From positions 260,272-324,271 of the forward strand of contig NZ_LR735009.1 of NCBI RefSeq assembly GCF_900009265.2: DNA of 64,000 nt, read 5' to 3'. The first letter of the stretch is position 1. Each line of letters begins with the position of its first letter. This DNA comes from Planktothrix paucivesiculata PCC 9631. GTDB taxonomy: Bacteria; Cyanobacteriota; Cyanobacteriia; Cyanobacteriales; Microcoleaceae. The notes under the pieces were generated by a model. It worked only from the letters and a program-made list of their open reading frames with translations. It ran no database searches and was not told where the DNA came from. A program made the translations under genes and the position numbers. Positions 18,753-26,270 of this stretch are shown here, one piece after another.

Positions 18753-19258
18753 ACATCATTCCAAACGATTTGAGCTTGTGGCTTTTTAGCACTTTTGAAG
18801 GTTTGATTATCCACCGGATAACGGTTAGGGTTCCGATTAGCCCAGTCTTTGGCATCACGATTAGCAGGACTATTCAAATTTAGAACGTCCTTGGAATACT
18901 GGATAATTTTGCCAATCCGAATCACTAATTCAGAAAGATTTTCTGCCATTGTCCAATAGGAACCCAGACAAACACGTTGGTTTGTATAAACATTTGGGTG
19001 AAAAATAGGGGTTAAAAACTCAGCAGAAGGTGAATTTTTTGGATAGTCATTGCTGAGAGTAATTTTAACTCGATGATTGGTGCGGAAAACTGGATCATTA
19101 CCTTGCAGTCGTTCAATTCCTTTGCATCGGTATTCAATCACATATTCATAAGCGGGTTTACCTTGGCTAGAAATTAAAGCAATAGTTCCACCTGAATTGG
19201 CAATCAGTTGTGAAACTTCATTAAAGTCATTTTCTAAGCGTGTTTCACGAATTCCCAT
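18749..19258 (-). CDS. E2-like (UBC-fold) conjugating enzyme
   Basis: 169 residues from the ATG at 19258; a TTG at 19264 is open but unnecessary. The UBC core is clear: 'RVKITLSNDYPKNSPSAEFLTPIFHPNV', then the catalytic Cys97 in 'RVCLGSYW', and the helix ending in 'LNSPANRDAKDW' (SPAN at 130-133). HPN at 87-89 before the cysteine matches the eukaryotic E2 arrangement. E2 enzymes receive the modifier from E1 as a thioester and pass it to a target. The C-terminus is 'QIVWNDV', a W-x-D motif shared with two other proteins of the locus. The start lies two bases after the modifier stop codon, and the stop overlaps the JAMM start, so it is part of one coupled operon. Confidence 0.88.
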   Translation of the reverse strand: MGIRETRLENDFNEVSQLIANSGGTIALISSQGKPAYEYVIEYRCKGIERLQGNDPVFRTNHRVKITLSNDYPKNSPSAEFLTPIFHPNVYTNQRVCLGSYWTMAENLSELVIRIGKIIQYSKDVLNLNSPANRDAKDWANRNPNRYPVDNQTFKSAKKPQAQIVWNDV

Positions 19259-19260
19259 AA

Positions 19261-19515
19261 TCAACCTGCCTCTAAAATAGGATAAACTTCGAGAACATCA
19301 TTTTCCATAACCCCAACTGTTCCTAGTGTTGTTCCTGGATCAAGTTGTTGGCCTGTTCTTTCTAAACGCACAGCGTAACTGGTTTTACCGGGAAGGTTCC
19401 AACGTTGTTGCGTAGCTTGAACCAGTTCTTCAACGCTGAGATTTTTAGGCAAAGTCACAGACGCTTTACGAGTTTGATCAGCCGAGCGAATTACTAAAGA
19501 AATTGAATCAGACAT
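19261..19515 (-). CDS. Ubiquitin-like modifier protein
   Basis: 84 residues from the ATG at 19515, chosen because AGGAG lies about six bases upstream and overlaps the E1 stop; a longer frame to 19629 would run into E1. The pattern is that of a beta-grasp domain: 'ISLVIRSADQTRKASVTLP' hairpin, the helix 'VEELVQATQQRWNL', 'YAVRLERTGQQLDPGTTLGTVGVMENDVLEVYPI', and the end 'LEAG'. 'RTGQQLDPGTTLGTVGVMENDVLEVYP' mimics ubiquitin's 'GKQLEDGRTLSDYNIQ...LHLV' region. The terminal glycine is exposed without processing. It sits between E1 and E2, so it is the cargo of the pathway. No second modifier copy is seen nearby. Confidence 0.88.
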   Translation of the reverse strand: MSDSISLVIRSADQTRKASVTLPKNLSVEELVQATQQRWNLPGKTSYAVRLERTGQQLDPGTTLGTVGVMENDVLEVYPILEAG

Positions 19516-19523
19516 ACTAACTC

Positions 19524-20681
19524 CTAAATTGGACAAAACTGAATTGCGATTTGACCTTTCGAGGTCTTGCAATGTAGTATCTCGTTCTCTGGTAGACATA
19601 ATTCTCCCAAGGTTAAATCTTCTCCACATTCCTGTAGTGAAAAATTCTGAATCACTTCAAAACTTCTTTCTTGGTGACACTTAGGACAAGCCAGTTTAGA
19701 TTCAGAATATCGACTTAGAGGAAGATTAACGCGCTCTTGATAACCACATTCTGAATTCAAGCATTGCATTGTACTAATGATTTCTTTTCGCAATGAGAGA
19801 ATCGGTTCTGGAAATCCAGATTCTTCAATCTGCCTAAGAATTTGTTGAATTGTCAGATTAGAATTATAACCGATCTGAACTTGAGGTTCAAGAGCTAAAT
19901 CATGAGCAATACAAGTTTCTTGGCGTTGAATTTGTACTTTAAATACCATCCAAGGATTTAAGCCTAAAAAGACTTTTTCTCCAGGGTTGAGAAAACCCGG
20001 TTGTTCATGTAAATAAAGTAAGGCTTGCTGTACCTGCATCGCTCCAACAATGGAAGCAATTGTGGCAGTGGTTGGCATTGCGGTTTCAGGAATATTCCGC
20101 TTCATTCCTTGGCAAGAATAACGTTGGTTGCGTCGTTCCCACATTGCATTAGAAATGCTGCATTCATAACAGGCTGCCTCGGTTTTAGGGTCAAAAAAAC
20201 TAACTTCTCCTTCTCCTACACCAAGACCACCATTAATCCAAGGAATTCCAGCGCGATAAGCCATTTGGTTGATAGCCCAGCGTGCATTTACACTATCTAA
20301 ACAGCCAATAATAATGTCATGTTTTCGGACATCTCCAATACTGAGATCAAATTCCAAATCTCCGTAAATTGTTTGGATAGATAATTCGGGATTAATTTCT
20401 AAAGCTCGTTGACGTGCAACTTCGACTTTTGGCAATCCAACATCAGACTCTCGAAATAAAACAGAACGGGTCAGGTTGGTAATAGAAACAGTATCAAAGT
20501 CAATGATAGTTATATTACCAACACCAACAAGGGCTAGGTTTTTAAGAACTTCATTTCCTAATGCACCTGCTCCTGCAATTAAAACCTTTGCAGATTTCAA
20601 TCGTTCTTGTTGCCACCAATCGATTAAATGATGCCGATCATAACGGCTTTCAACTTCAGTTTCGATAACAAATGAATCCAT
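19524..20681 (-). CDS. E1-like ThiF/MoeB-family modifier-activating enzyme
   Basis: 385 residues from the ATG at 20681; a TTG three codons upstream is open. The adenylation domain shows the nucleotide loop 'AGAGALGNEVLKNLALVGVG' (about 36-55), 'IIDFDTVSITNLTRSVLF', and 'GCLDSVNARWAINQMAYRAGIPWINGG'. A CxxC pair at 171/174 and Cys190 ('RYSC') follow; Cys190 is my candidate thioester cysteine by position. The C-terminal part adds a second zinc ribbon (Cys307, Cys312, Cys332, Cys335) and a tail like those of E1s ('LTLGELCLPENEI'). E1 enzymes adenylate the modifier's C-terminal glycine and hand it to E2. It is the first gene of the operon, eight bases ahead of the modifier gene. Confidence 0.88.
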   Translation of the reverse strand: MDSFVIETEVESRYDRHHLIDWWQQERLKSAKVLIAGAGALGNEVLKNLALVGVGNITIIDFDTVSITNLTRSVLFRESDVGLPKVEVARQRALEINPELSIQTIYGDLEFDLSIGDVRKHDIIIGCLDSVNARWAINQMAYRAGIPWINGGLGVGEGEVSFFDPKTEAACYECSISNAMWERRNQRYSCQGMKRNIPETAMPTTATIASIVGAMQVQQALLYLHEQPGFLNPGEKVFLGLNPWMVFKVQIQRQETCIAHDLALEPQVQIGYNSNLTIQQILRQIEESGFPEPILSLRKEIISTMQCLNSECGYQERVNLPLSRYSESKLACPKCHQERSFEVIQNFSLQECGEDLTLGELCLPENEILHCKTSKGQIAIQFCPI

Positions 20682-21124
20682 CAGAGCCAAGTTAGAGTTT
20701 ATAGTCCCCCTAAAATAGAGGAATTTACCGAGTAGCGATGAATGGGACGATTAAGGAATAAATCTCAATCCAGATCAATCGTTGCAATTTAGGGGTTATG
20801 GGAGAAATAACTGATGAGAGGACTATCAGTAATATTTGGATTAAATTAATAGGTAGCGGAGAAATAGCAACTCAGAGTAGTAGATGATGAATTTCAGCTA
20901 TACGCCAGTGGTGTGACTACGGAATTGCTTGGTCGCCACAATCAGGACATCGCATTTATCATCAGTTCGCTCATATATTAAAGGTTATAACTTGTCTATG
21001 ATTTTGTAAATCAGTGAAATTACGGAACTTTCATCTTTTTTAATGTTTAGGCTCAATCTACCCCCTCGTTAGTCGAGCTATTTCGCTAAAATAAGCTCTC
21101 TAAAACCCAGGGGTGATGCCGCTA
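20682..21124. promoter_or_regulatory. Upstream region of the ubiquitin-like operon
   Basis: 443 bases with no convincing gene. It must contain the operon promoter on the minus strand, though no clear -35/-10 pair stands out. Near its far end (20998-21031) is a 34-base sequence repeated with four mismatches at 21428-21461, on the other side of the small acidic ORF. Confidence 0.5.
20998..21031 (+). repeat. 34-bp direct repeat, copy 1
   Basis: Begins 'atgattttgtaaatcagt' and ends 'gaactttc'. The partner is at 21428-21461, with 30 of 34 bases identical, in the same orientation. Confidence 0.6.
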
Positions 21125-21307
21125 TCAGTCCGAATCTGATTCGTTTCCCTCCCACATCTCCCGTTCTGAATCTCTTTCTAATTCCCGATCTAAGTCGTTT
21201 TGTTCTCGGTAATCATCGTAACTATCCTGAGCATCTCGGTCGGAGTTATATTCGTGGTCGTTGTTGTCGTAACCGTCTTCACCGGGGCCTAAACTACTGT
21301 AACGCAT
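21125..21307 (-). CDS. Small, very acidic protein
   Basis: 60 residues, about a third of them Asp or Glu, with several Tyr and Ser and no hydrophobic core ('DNNDHEYNSDRDAQDSYDDY'). It is not recognised. GAGG lies about ten bases before the ATG at 21307, giving some support that it is real. Composition suggests a disordered or metal-binding polypeptide. It lies between the ubiquitin-like operon and the Mrp operon and is bracketed by the two copies of the 34-bp repeat. A function in either neighbour cannot be argued from the sequence. Confidence 0.45.
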   Translation of the reverse strand: MRYSSLGPGEDGYDNNDHEYNSDRDAQDSYDDYREQNDLDRELERDSEREMWEGNESDSD

Positions 21308-21427
21308 GGTCAGTAATACCTCATGATTAGCTATACTGACTTATAGCCACCCAGAAACAAAATTACGCAAATTCTCAAAAATTTTTTTATTCATTCTAAT
21401 TTAGAGGTAATCACCTCAATCGGACGC

Positions 21428-21461
21428 ATGATTCTGTCAATCAGTAAAATTACAGAACTTT
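21428..21461 (+). repeat. 34-bp direct repeat, copy 2
   Basis: Begins 'atgattctgtcaatcagt' and ends 'gaacttta'. It matches copy 1 at 20998 with four differences and lies just past the 3' end of the Mrp operon. Confidence 0.6.
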
Positions 21462-21496
21462 AATGGGCTTTTCAAGCTCTGGGAGGGTTTGAAGTA

Positions 21497-22159
21497 TCAA
21501 AACAATCCCCGATAGCGAATAAATAACAAAATCACAGCCCAAGAGCCCAGGGCTACCTTAATTCCGACTAAAATATTCAATACAGGAATTACCCCGCCAC
21601 TGAATAGATCTCCAAATTGTCCCGGGGGTAACTCCAAACCCGCTAAAGTCATCAGAGATAAAACTATAAAGATTAAAACCGAAATTTTCTCCCAGAACGA
21701 AGCTCTATATCGCTGATAAATCCCCATCATCCAATCGGGGGAGGAAGTAATTGCAATTAAACCGATCGCGGTTCCCCCAGCGACTCCGGCCGCAAAACCT
21801 CCCCCCGGAGTCAAATGCCCCCTAATGGCTAATTCAATCCCGACTAAAGCACTAATTGTCGCTCCCAAACGGGCTAAAATAATTGAGGGTTGATCACTAA
21901 ACTGATGGATACTGGCTAAGGGTTTCTCATTGCCGAGGAGAAAATAGACTCCCATGGTGGCGATGGTAAATACCACCACCTCAAAAATCGTATCGTAGAG
22001 TCGATTTCTGAGAATAATGGCTGTGACTGCATTAGGAATTCCGCTATCATTCACAATTGATTCCACCCCCGACAAAACTGATGCACTAGATTCAGGATTG
22101 GGCAGAATTAAAAACTTAGCATAAATCAGAATTCCGGCTAAGATATAAATCCATTTCAT
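21497..22159 (-). CDS. mrpB: Mrp antiporter subunit B (MnhB-like)
   Basis: 220 residues, membrane protein. The MnhB domain is recognised by 'ILRNRLYDTIFEVVVFTIATMGVYFLL' and the signature 'GHLTPGGGFAAGVAGG' near residue 125. MrpB is an accessory membrane subunit of the multi-subunit cation/proton antiporter. It is the last gene of the operon; ATG at 22159, with a GTG one codon upstream that overlaps the stop of the preceding gene. The first 80 residues look extra compared with short MnhB proteins and include two helices; this may be the part that in MrpA forms the extreme C-terminus. Confidence 0.85.
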   Translation of the reverse strand: MKWIYILAGILIYAKFLILPNPESSASVLSGVESIVNDSGIPNAVTAIILRNRLYDTIFEVVVFTIATMGVYFLLGNEKPLASIHQFSDQPSIILARLGATISALVGIELAIRGHLTPGGGFAAGVAGGTAIGLIAITSSPDWMMGIYQRYRASFWEKISVLIFIVLSLMTLAGLELPPGQFGDLFSGGVIPVLNILVGIKVALGSWAVILLFIRYRGLF

Positions 22160-22161
22160 CA

Positions 22162-22686
22162 CTATTTTTCCCCCGATAGTGGTGTTTTAACATAGGTTAA
22201 ACGAGTTGTAGATGCGGAAAATTGAGGTTCCATGATCTCATATAAACGCTGAATGCGGGTAAGAGTCTCATAGGGTTGAGCGGGTTCGGCTTGAATACAG
22301 GTGAGATGAATGTCTTTATCGATTAAAGCCTGTTGTAAACTGTCTTGATCTTGATAGGAAATTAACTCTAACCGCAGATGATATTTGCTGAAAATTTTGC
22401 GAAACTCATCTAGGATCGGCTCATTTCCTAGGTCTTGAATCACCCCCAAACGCACAACCAGAGAGGAACGCACCGCCACCGCGTAGAGGGTAATCGCTAA
22501 CAGGGTTCCGACTAACGCCTCGGTTAAGGCCACATCTGGCGCACCCAAAACCGTATAGAGTAAGACCGCGATCGCTCCTAATATCCCCCGCACAATCAAA
22601 GCGTGATAGGGGTTTGCCTCCAATACCACCATCGCCGCCGCCAAGGGAAGTAAGGCCGTGATAATTTTAATATAGCTATCGTCCAT
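22162..22686 (-). CDS. MrpA C-terminal-like (DUF4040/MbhD) subunit
   Basis: 174 residues from the ATG at 22686, which is preceded by a GAGG site. Residues 1-75 are a DUF4040 membrane module ('LYTVLGAPDVALTEALVGTLLAITLYAVAV'), equivalent to the C-terminal part of large MrpA subunits or MbhD of membrane hydrogenases. The remaining about 90 residues are soluble and unfamiliar ('YHLRLELISYQDQDSLQQALIDKDIHLTCIQ'), perhaps an ACT-like or substrate-binding domain. It overlaps mrpG by 11 bp. The large NuoL-like N-terminal half of MrpA is absent, as in the cyanobacterial type of Mrp operon. Confidence 0.75.
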   Translation of the reverse strand: MDDSYIKIITALLPLAAAMVVLEANPYHALIVRGILGAIAVLLYTVLGAPDVALTEALVGTLLAITLYAVAVRSSLVVRLGVIQDLGNEPILDEFRKIFSKYHLRLELISYQDQDSLQQALIDKDIHLTCIQAEPAQPYETLTRIQRLYEIMEPQFSASTTRLTYVKTPLSGEK

Positions 22687-22957
22687 GATCGACCTCGCTA
22701 CTCGAACAGTAAGCCAACACATACCCCAAAATAGTATTCCAGATCGCCAGGGAAATTAGGGCGAGAATCAGTAAGGGCCATTCCCGAGGAATTTTCAAGA
22801 GTAACCCAGCGATAATAGCCATCGATCCTAGGGTATCGGAGACGGAAAGACTATGGAGTTTGAATAAAATGGATCGGTTTCCCATTAAGGGAATGGTTCC
22901 CCAAAACCAAAATAGGAGTCCTATACCGATGAGAAAATAGCCAAATAAATCGATCAT
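22676..22957 (-). CDS. mrpG: Mrp antiporter subunit G (MnhG-like)
   Basis: 93 residues with three membrane helices. The MnhG signature is 'IGIGLLFWFWGTIPLMGNRSILFKLHSLSVSDTLGSMAIIAGLLL'. Accessory subunit of the cation/proton antiporter. The ATG overlaps the mrpF stop (ATGA), and its own 3' end overlaps the DUF4040 gene. Confidence 0.88.
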   Translation of the reverse strand: MIDLFGYFLIGIGLLFWFWGTIPLMGNRSILFKLHSLSVSDTLGSMAIIAGLLLKIPREWPLLILALISLAIWNTILGYVLAYCSSSEVDHGR

Positions 22958-23211
22958 TGTTGTTCATTCATCCTTTTTAAAAGGTGAGCTAGTAACATAA
23001 ATCCGGCGTTGCCAACACTGAGAATAATCACTCCCACAATCCCGATCATCCAGTCATCTCGTAAAACTGAGATCACTAAAATCATCACCGATGTCTTTGT
23101 CGCAATACTGGCAAAGGCTAACATCTTCTCCCAAATATCATCCTCTTGCCAACAGGCTTCTGATATGGGAATTAATAAGGCAATAATCATGGCAATCAAA
23201 ACCCATTTCAT
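22954..23211 (-). CDS. mrpF: Mrp antiporter subunit F (MnhF-like)
   Basis: 85 residues from the ATG at 23211 (overlapping the mrpE stop as ATGA); a longer frame to 23250 exists but runs into mrpE. Three membrane helices and the conserved region 'IATKTSVMILVISVLRDDWMIGIVGVIILSVGNAGFMLLAHLL' identify MnhF. The acidic 'CWQEDDIWEKM' loop is unusual. Confidence 0.82.
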   Translation of the reverse strand: MKWVLIAMIIALLIPISEACWQEDDIWEKMLAFASIATKTSVMILVISVLRDDWMIGIVGVIILSVGNAGFMLLAHLLKRMNEQQ

Positions 23212-23597
23212 CTGGCTCTCCTCCGTCGTACCCAATGGACAGCATACCAACCGTCTTCGTGGTATTTAACAACAATAGTTTTTGGGGTAAAGGTAATCAA
23301 AAAGATATCTAAAAAAATCAAGCCCGGTGTCCGGCGAGGTTTGACTTCTTCCCGGGTGATTTCCTCGTAATTATGGGGACGGAAGATCATTTCAAAGGCT
23401 TCAGCATAGGCTTGAGGAATGGCGATCACAATTTCATAAAAAACCCATAACCAATCGGTTAACACCGTTGGCGTTTTACGCAAACCGGGTAAAAGCAAGG
23501 CAATTGCGACCCCGATAATAATATTGGTCAGGCTAAAATTGGCTGTTAGTAGAAACCAAATTACTAACCGTAAAATTAGATTCAGATAGCCGATCAT
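23208..23597 (-). CDS. mrpE: Mrp antiporter subunit E (MnhE-like)
   Basis: 129 residues from the ATG at 23597, which overlaps the mrpD stop (ATGA); a GTG two codons earlier is possible. Two helices are followed by the MnhE cytosolic domain ('RRTPGLIFLDIFLITFTPKTIVVKYHEDGWYAVHWV'). Accessory subunit of the antiporter. Confidence 0.87.
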   Translation of the reverse strand: MIGYLNLILRLVIWFLLTANFSLTNIIIGVAIALLLPGLRKTPTVLTDWLWVFYEIVIAIPQAYAEAFEMIFRPHNYEEITREEVKPRRTPGLIFLDIFLITFTPKTIVVKYHEDGWYAVHWVRRRRAR

Positions 23598-25021
23598 GAC
23601 CACACCATCCAGAATAAAAGAATTAACATCAGACTCATGACCCCCATCAAATGCTCAAATTGTTCGATGACCCGGGGGAGTTTAATTGATAACCGTTGAA
23701 TCCCGAAAACATAGATTAACCAACCCAGAATAATCGTGATCAGAGGTTTGATAATATTAGCCAGGGTATAAGCCTGATAGTAGACAATATTGGCGCCCAC
23801 CAAACCCGCTAGGAGTAGAATTATCCCTGGCCAAAAGCTTTTTCTGACTTTATCCTCTCCCCCAAAAGGTAAAAAGATAAATTTGGCAAAGGAGATGGCC
23901 GTACCCAACGCGGCTATATTCATGCCGATCACTTGCCAAGGTAAAAGATTTTTCATGGTTAACACCTTTGCCCCAAAACCTGACAATAGGGGGAAACCCG
24001 ATATGGAAAAACTCGCGATCGCCAACGCGATCCAGAGGTGGGTATTCATCGGCTGATGTTTAATTTCTGAGAAATTCCGACTCGGTAAAGTCCCCGCTAT
24101 CAAAAATAAAGCGGATTTAACTAAGCCGTGGGTGAGGGCATAAAATCCTCCCACTTCCGGTGCTGCTAAAACAAACCCTAATTGGGAAATGGTATGAAAA
24201 GCCAGCATCCGCTTAGTATCCTTTTCAAACATGGCATAGGACACCCCCAGCAGGGCGGTGCTGACTCCAAAGAAACGGACAATGGGATCGATCTCACTAA
24301 TCATCAGGGCTAAACGCACCAAGGGAAATACCCCGGCTTTGACCACCACCCCAGACATTAAAGCCGATACGGGGGTTTCTGCTTCCGAGTGGGTTAAGGG
24401 CAGCCACAACCCAGAGATAAAGATCCCTCCTTTGATTAATAGTCCTAAAAAAATCAGGGCGACGGCTTCGGGTGGCACACCCTGTAAACCGGTAAAGGCA
24501 AAGGAATGATGGGTTTGATAGACTAATACCGCCCCGACTAAATAAAACAGCAGGGCGACGTTACTAACAAACAAATAGCGCAACCCTACCCAAATTGACC
24601 GATCAGATCGGGGATACACAATCAACAAAAAGGTGGCTATTCCAATTACCTCTAATGCCACATATAAACTCATGAAATCCGCGCAGATAAACGCGGCATT
24701 CAGGCTACCGTGTAACAGAGTAACTTGGGTATAAAAAAAACTGGTTTTATTGGTATGCCAGCAGTAGAGGATCACTGCTGCGGTGACTAGCCCATTGGTT
24801 AAAATAAAATAGCCACTGAGTTGATCAATAATTAAGCTAACCCCGAAATGATCGAGTAACTGTAAATTCAACGGAGACGGATTCAGTAAGGTTTGTAACC
24901 CATATCCTATTGAAATAATTGCCATCCCTAGTGCTAAAACTTTATCCAGTTGGGGGAGAAGATAAATTGTAAAACCCAGAAAAAAGGGCAGTCCAATCCA
25001 AACTAGGGCTAGAGTTGTCAT
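23594..25021 (-). CDS. mrpD: Mrp antiporter subunit D (NuoN/NuoL-like ion channel subunit)
   Basis: 475 residues, about 14 membrane helices, related to the proton-pumping subunits of complex I. Visible family features include 'FMSLYVALEVIGIATFLLIVY' (with the conserved Glu), 'LIKGGIFISGLWLPLTHSEAETPVSALMSGVVVKAGVFPLVRL' with its channel Lys, and 'KDTKRMLAFHTISQLGFVL'. This is the core ion-translocating subunit. There is only one such subunit in the operon, whereas several cyanobacteria have two. Start ATG at 25021 overlaps the mrpC stop. Confidence 0.9.
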   Translation of the reverse strand: MTTLALVWIGLPFFLGFTIYLLPQLDKVLALGMAIISIGYGLQTLLNPSPLNLQLLDHFGVSLIIDQLSGYFILTNGLVTAAVILYCWHTNKTSFFYTQVTLLHGSLNAAFICADFMSLYVALEVIGIATFLLIVYPRSDRSIWVGLRYLFVSNVALLFYLVGAVLVYQTHHSFAFTGLQGVPPEAVALIFLGLLIKGGIFISGLWLPLTHSEAETPVSALMSGVVVKAGVFPLVRLALMISEIDPIVRFFGVSTALLGVSYAMFEKDTKRMLAFHTISQLGFVLAAPEVGGFYALTHGLVKSALFLIAGTLPSRNFSEIKHQPMNTHLWIALAIASFSISGFPLLSGFGAKVLTMKNLLPWQVIGMNIAALGTAISFAKFIFLPFGGEDKVRKSFWPGIILLLAGLVGANIVYYQAYTLANIIKPLITIILGWLIYVFGIQRLSIKLPRVIEQFEHLMGVMSLMLILLFWMVWS

Positions 25022-25353
25022 GGTGTATTATTTTTCTCGATCTCGTTAGTTTCTAAGGTGGGATTATCCTGGGCGAGTTTCATGACTCCGACTAGCATTA
25101 AGGCCTGAATTGAAAGACCGATCACAATTGCTGTTAAAATCACCGCTTGGGGGACGGGATCGGCGTAACTTGGATGGGCGGTATCCGCAAGAATCGGAGT
25201 GAACAAACCGTCTCGGGAGGCGACCAGTACATAGTAGCTAATCACACCCGTACTCATGACATCCATCGAGATCGTCTTCATCAGCAGGTTTTTTTTCAGG
25301 ATAATTCCGAAAAACCCGCATAGTATGGTGGCAAAGACAAAGGCTTCTAACAC
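25018..25353 (-). CDS. mrpC: Mrp antiporter subunit C (MnhC/NuoK-like)
   Basis: 111 residues with three helices, related to NuoK. 'KNLLMKTISMDVMSTGVISYYVL' and 'DPVPQAVILTAIVIGLSIQALML' are the family blocks, the latter holding the typical 'DPxPQAxVLTAIVI'. It is the first gene of the operon and starts with GTG at 25353; no ATG lies upstream in frame before a stop. Order C-D-E-F-G-A'-B is that of cyanobacterial Mrp operons as I know them. Confidence 0.87.
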   Translation of the reverse strand: MLEAFVFATILCGFFGIILKKNLLMKTISMDVMSTGVISYYVLVASRDGLFTPILADTAHPSYADPVPQAVILTAIVIGLSIQALMLVGVMKLAQDNPTLETNEIEKNNTP

Positions 25354-25717
25354 GAGAATTAGCGAGGTAATGGGGAATGGGTAAGGGAAATTGGATATTA
25401 CAAGTTGTCAGTATCGATTAACCTTGAAATCGATACAGTCCGGTTTTTATCGAGACTGGCTCTATTAAAGCGAGTCATTTTTGTTTTAACTCTATTAAAA
25501 TAACACAGATATTCAGTTTGTGGTCAGGGGGAGCGAAAACTTAGCCGCCCACCACATTGCCTAGCATCTACCGGGACTTACGCAAATGTGGGGATGTAAC
25601 CCTAGATTTAGGGGTAATTCATGAATTACCCCTACTATTGATAGCGGTGATGCGTAAGTTCTGATCTACAATGAGATTTCAGATCAGAACACCGAAAAAA
25701 CCAATGCCGATTAGCGA
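25354..25717. other. Intergenic region with a MITE-like element
   Basis: 364 bases upstream of mrpC and downstream of the gene ending at 25718. The mrpC promoter should lie here on the minus strand. From 25574 to 25661 is a short element with 'ttacgca' inverted ends. No gene is seen. Confidence 0.6.
25574..25661. repeat. MITE-like element with GGACTTACGCA ends (copy 1)
   Basis: GGACTTACGCA (25574-25584) is mirrored by TGCGTAAGTTC (25651-25661) with one mismatch. The interior contains a perfect 26-bp palindrome (25609-25634) centred on 'ttcatgaa'. Two further elements with the same ends lie at 56076 and 59368, with unrelated interiors. Confidence 0.55.
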
Positions 25718-26146
25718 CTATTCCCCTTCCCAATCTGGACAAGTTTCGGTTTCCGACCCCATCGGGTGCATTCCACAAACTAATAAATTTCCCCCATAAA
25801 CTTGTCCGTGATAATGGTGACATCCTCGACAAGCGGGGTGTTTGGTTTCTGTGGGTTGAATATATGTGACAAAGGGATCAAAATGTTCGCCTTCGCTATC
25901 GATATCTAAATCCAGACCTAAATCCAGATCAAAATAAATATCAATAATCGGTTCAAAGATATCATTGATATATTCATCCAGTTCGGGAAGAATTTTATTT
26001 TGTACCTCATCGGTAATTTCTTCCGAAATCTTGGTGAGTCCGTCTAATATTTCGTTCAATTCTTCAGTCACGTCTGTAAAAAACTTCTCCATTTCAGAAA
26101 TGGTTGTTTCTATCGCTTCTACAATACTTCTTGACCAATCTTCCAT
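25718..26146 (-). CDS. Conserved cyanobacterial protein with a C-terminal Cys/His cluster
   Basis: 142 residues. The first 70 are amphipathic helix rich in Glu and Ile ('VTEELNEILDGLTKISEEITDEVQ'), probably a coiled coil. An acidic stretch follows, and then a compact metal-binding end: 'ACRGCHHYHGQVYGG', 'LVCGMHPMG' and 'CPDWEGE', giving four Cys and several His. I recognise the C-terminal pattern from other cyanobacterial hypothetical proteins but know no function; zinc or an Fe-S centre is possible. Single gene; ATG at 26146. Confidence 0.75.
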   Translation of the reverse strand: MEDWSRSIVEAIETTISEMEKFFTDVTEELNEILDGLTKISEEITDEVQNKILPELDEYINDIFEPIIDIYFDLDLGLDLDIDSEGEHFDPFVTYIQPTETKHPACRGCHHYHGQVYGGNLLVCGMHPMGSETETCPDWEGE

Positions 26147-26270
26147 GACACCGATAACCAGTTTTCTGAATAATTTATATAAAATATAGCAAAAAACAGC
26201 TATACCAGGATTCCAGTATAGCGCGATCGAATTAACCCTTCACCTTGAATTTTTTTGTCGGGTCAACTTC

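Noticed and set aside
14601-20681. Reading the E1/modifier genes as a thiamin, molybdopterin or cysteine sulfur-carrier pathway
   Set aside because: Those pathways lack an E2-fold protein; here a clear UBC enzyme and a full JAMM protease sit in the same coupled operon.
23009-24509. Several plus-strand frames of 80-90 codons in the Mrp region
   Set aside because: They are antisense shadows of mrpD/E/F; their Thr/Pro/Lys-rich products are typical of reversed membrane-protein codons.
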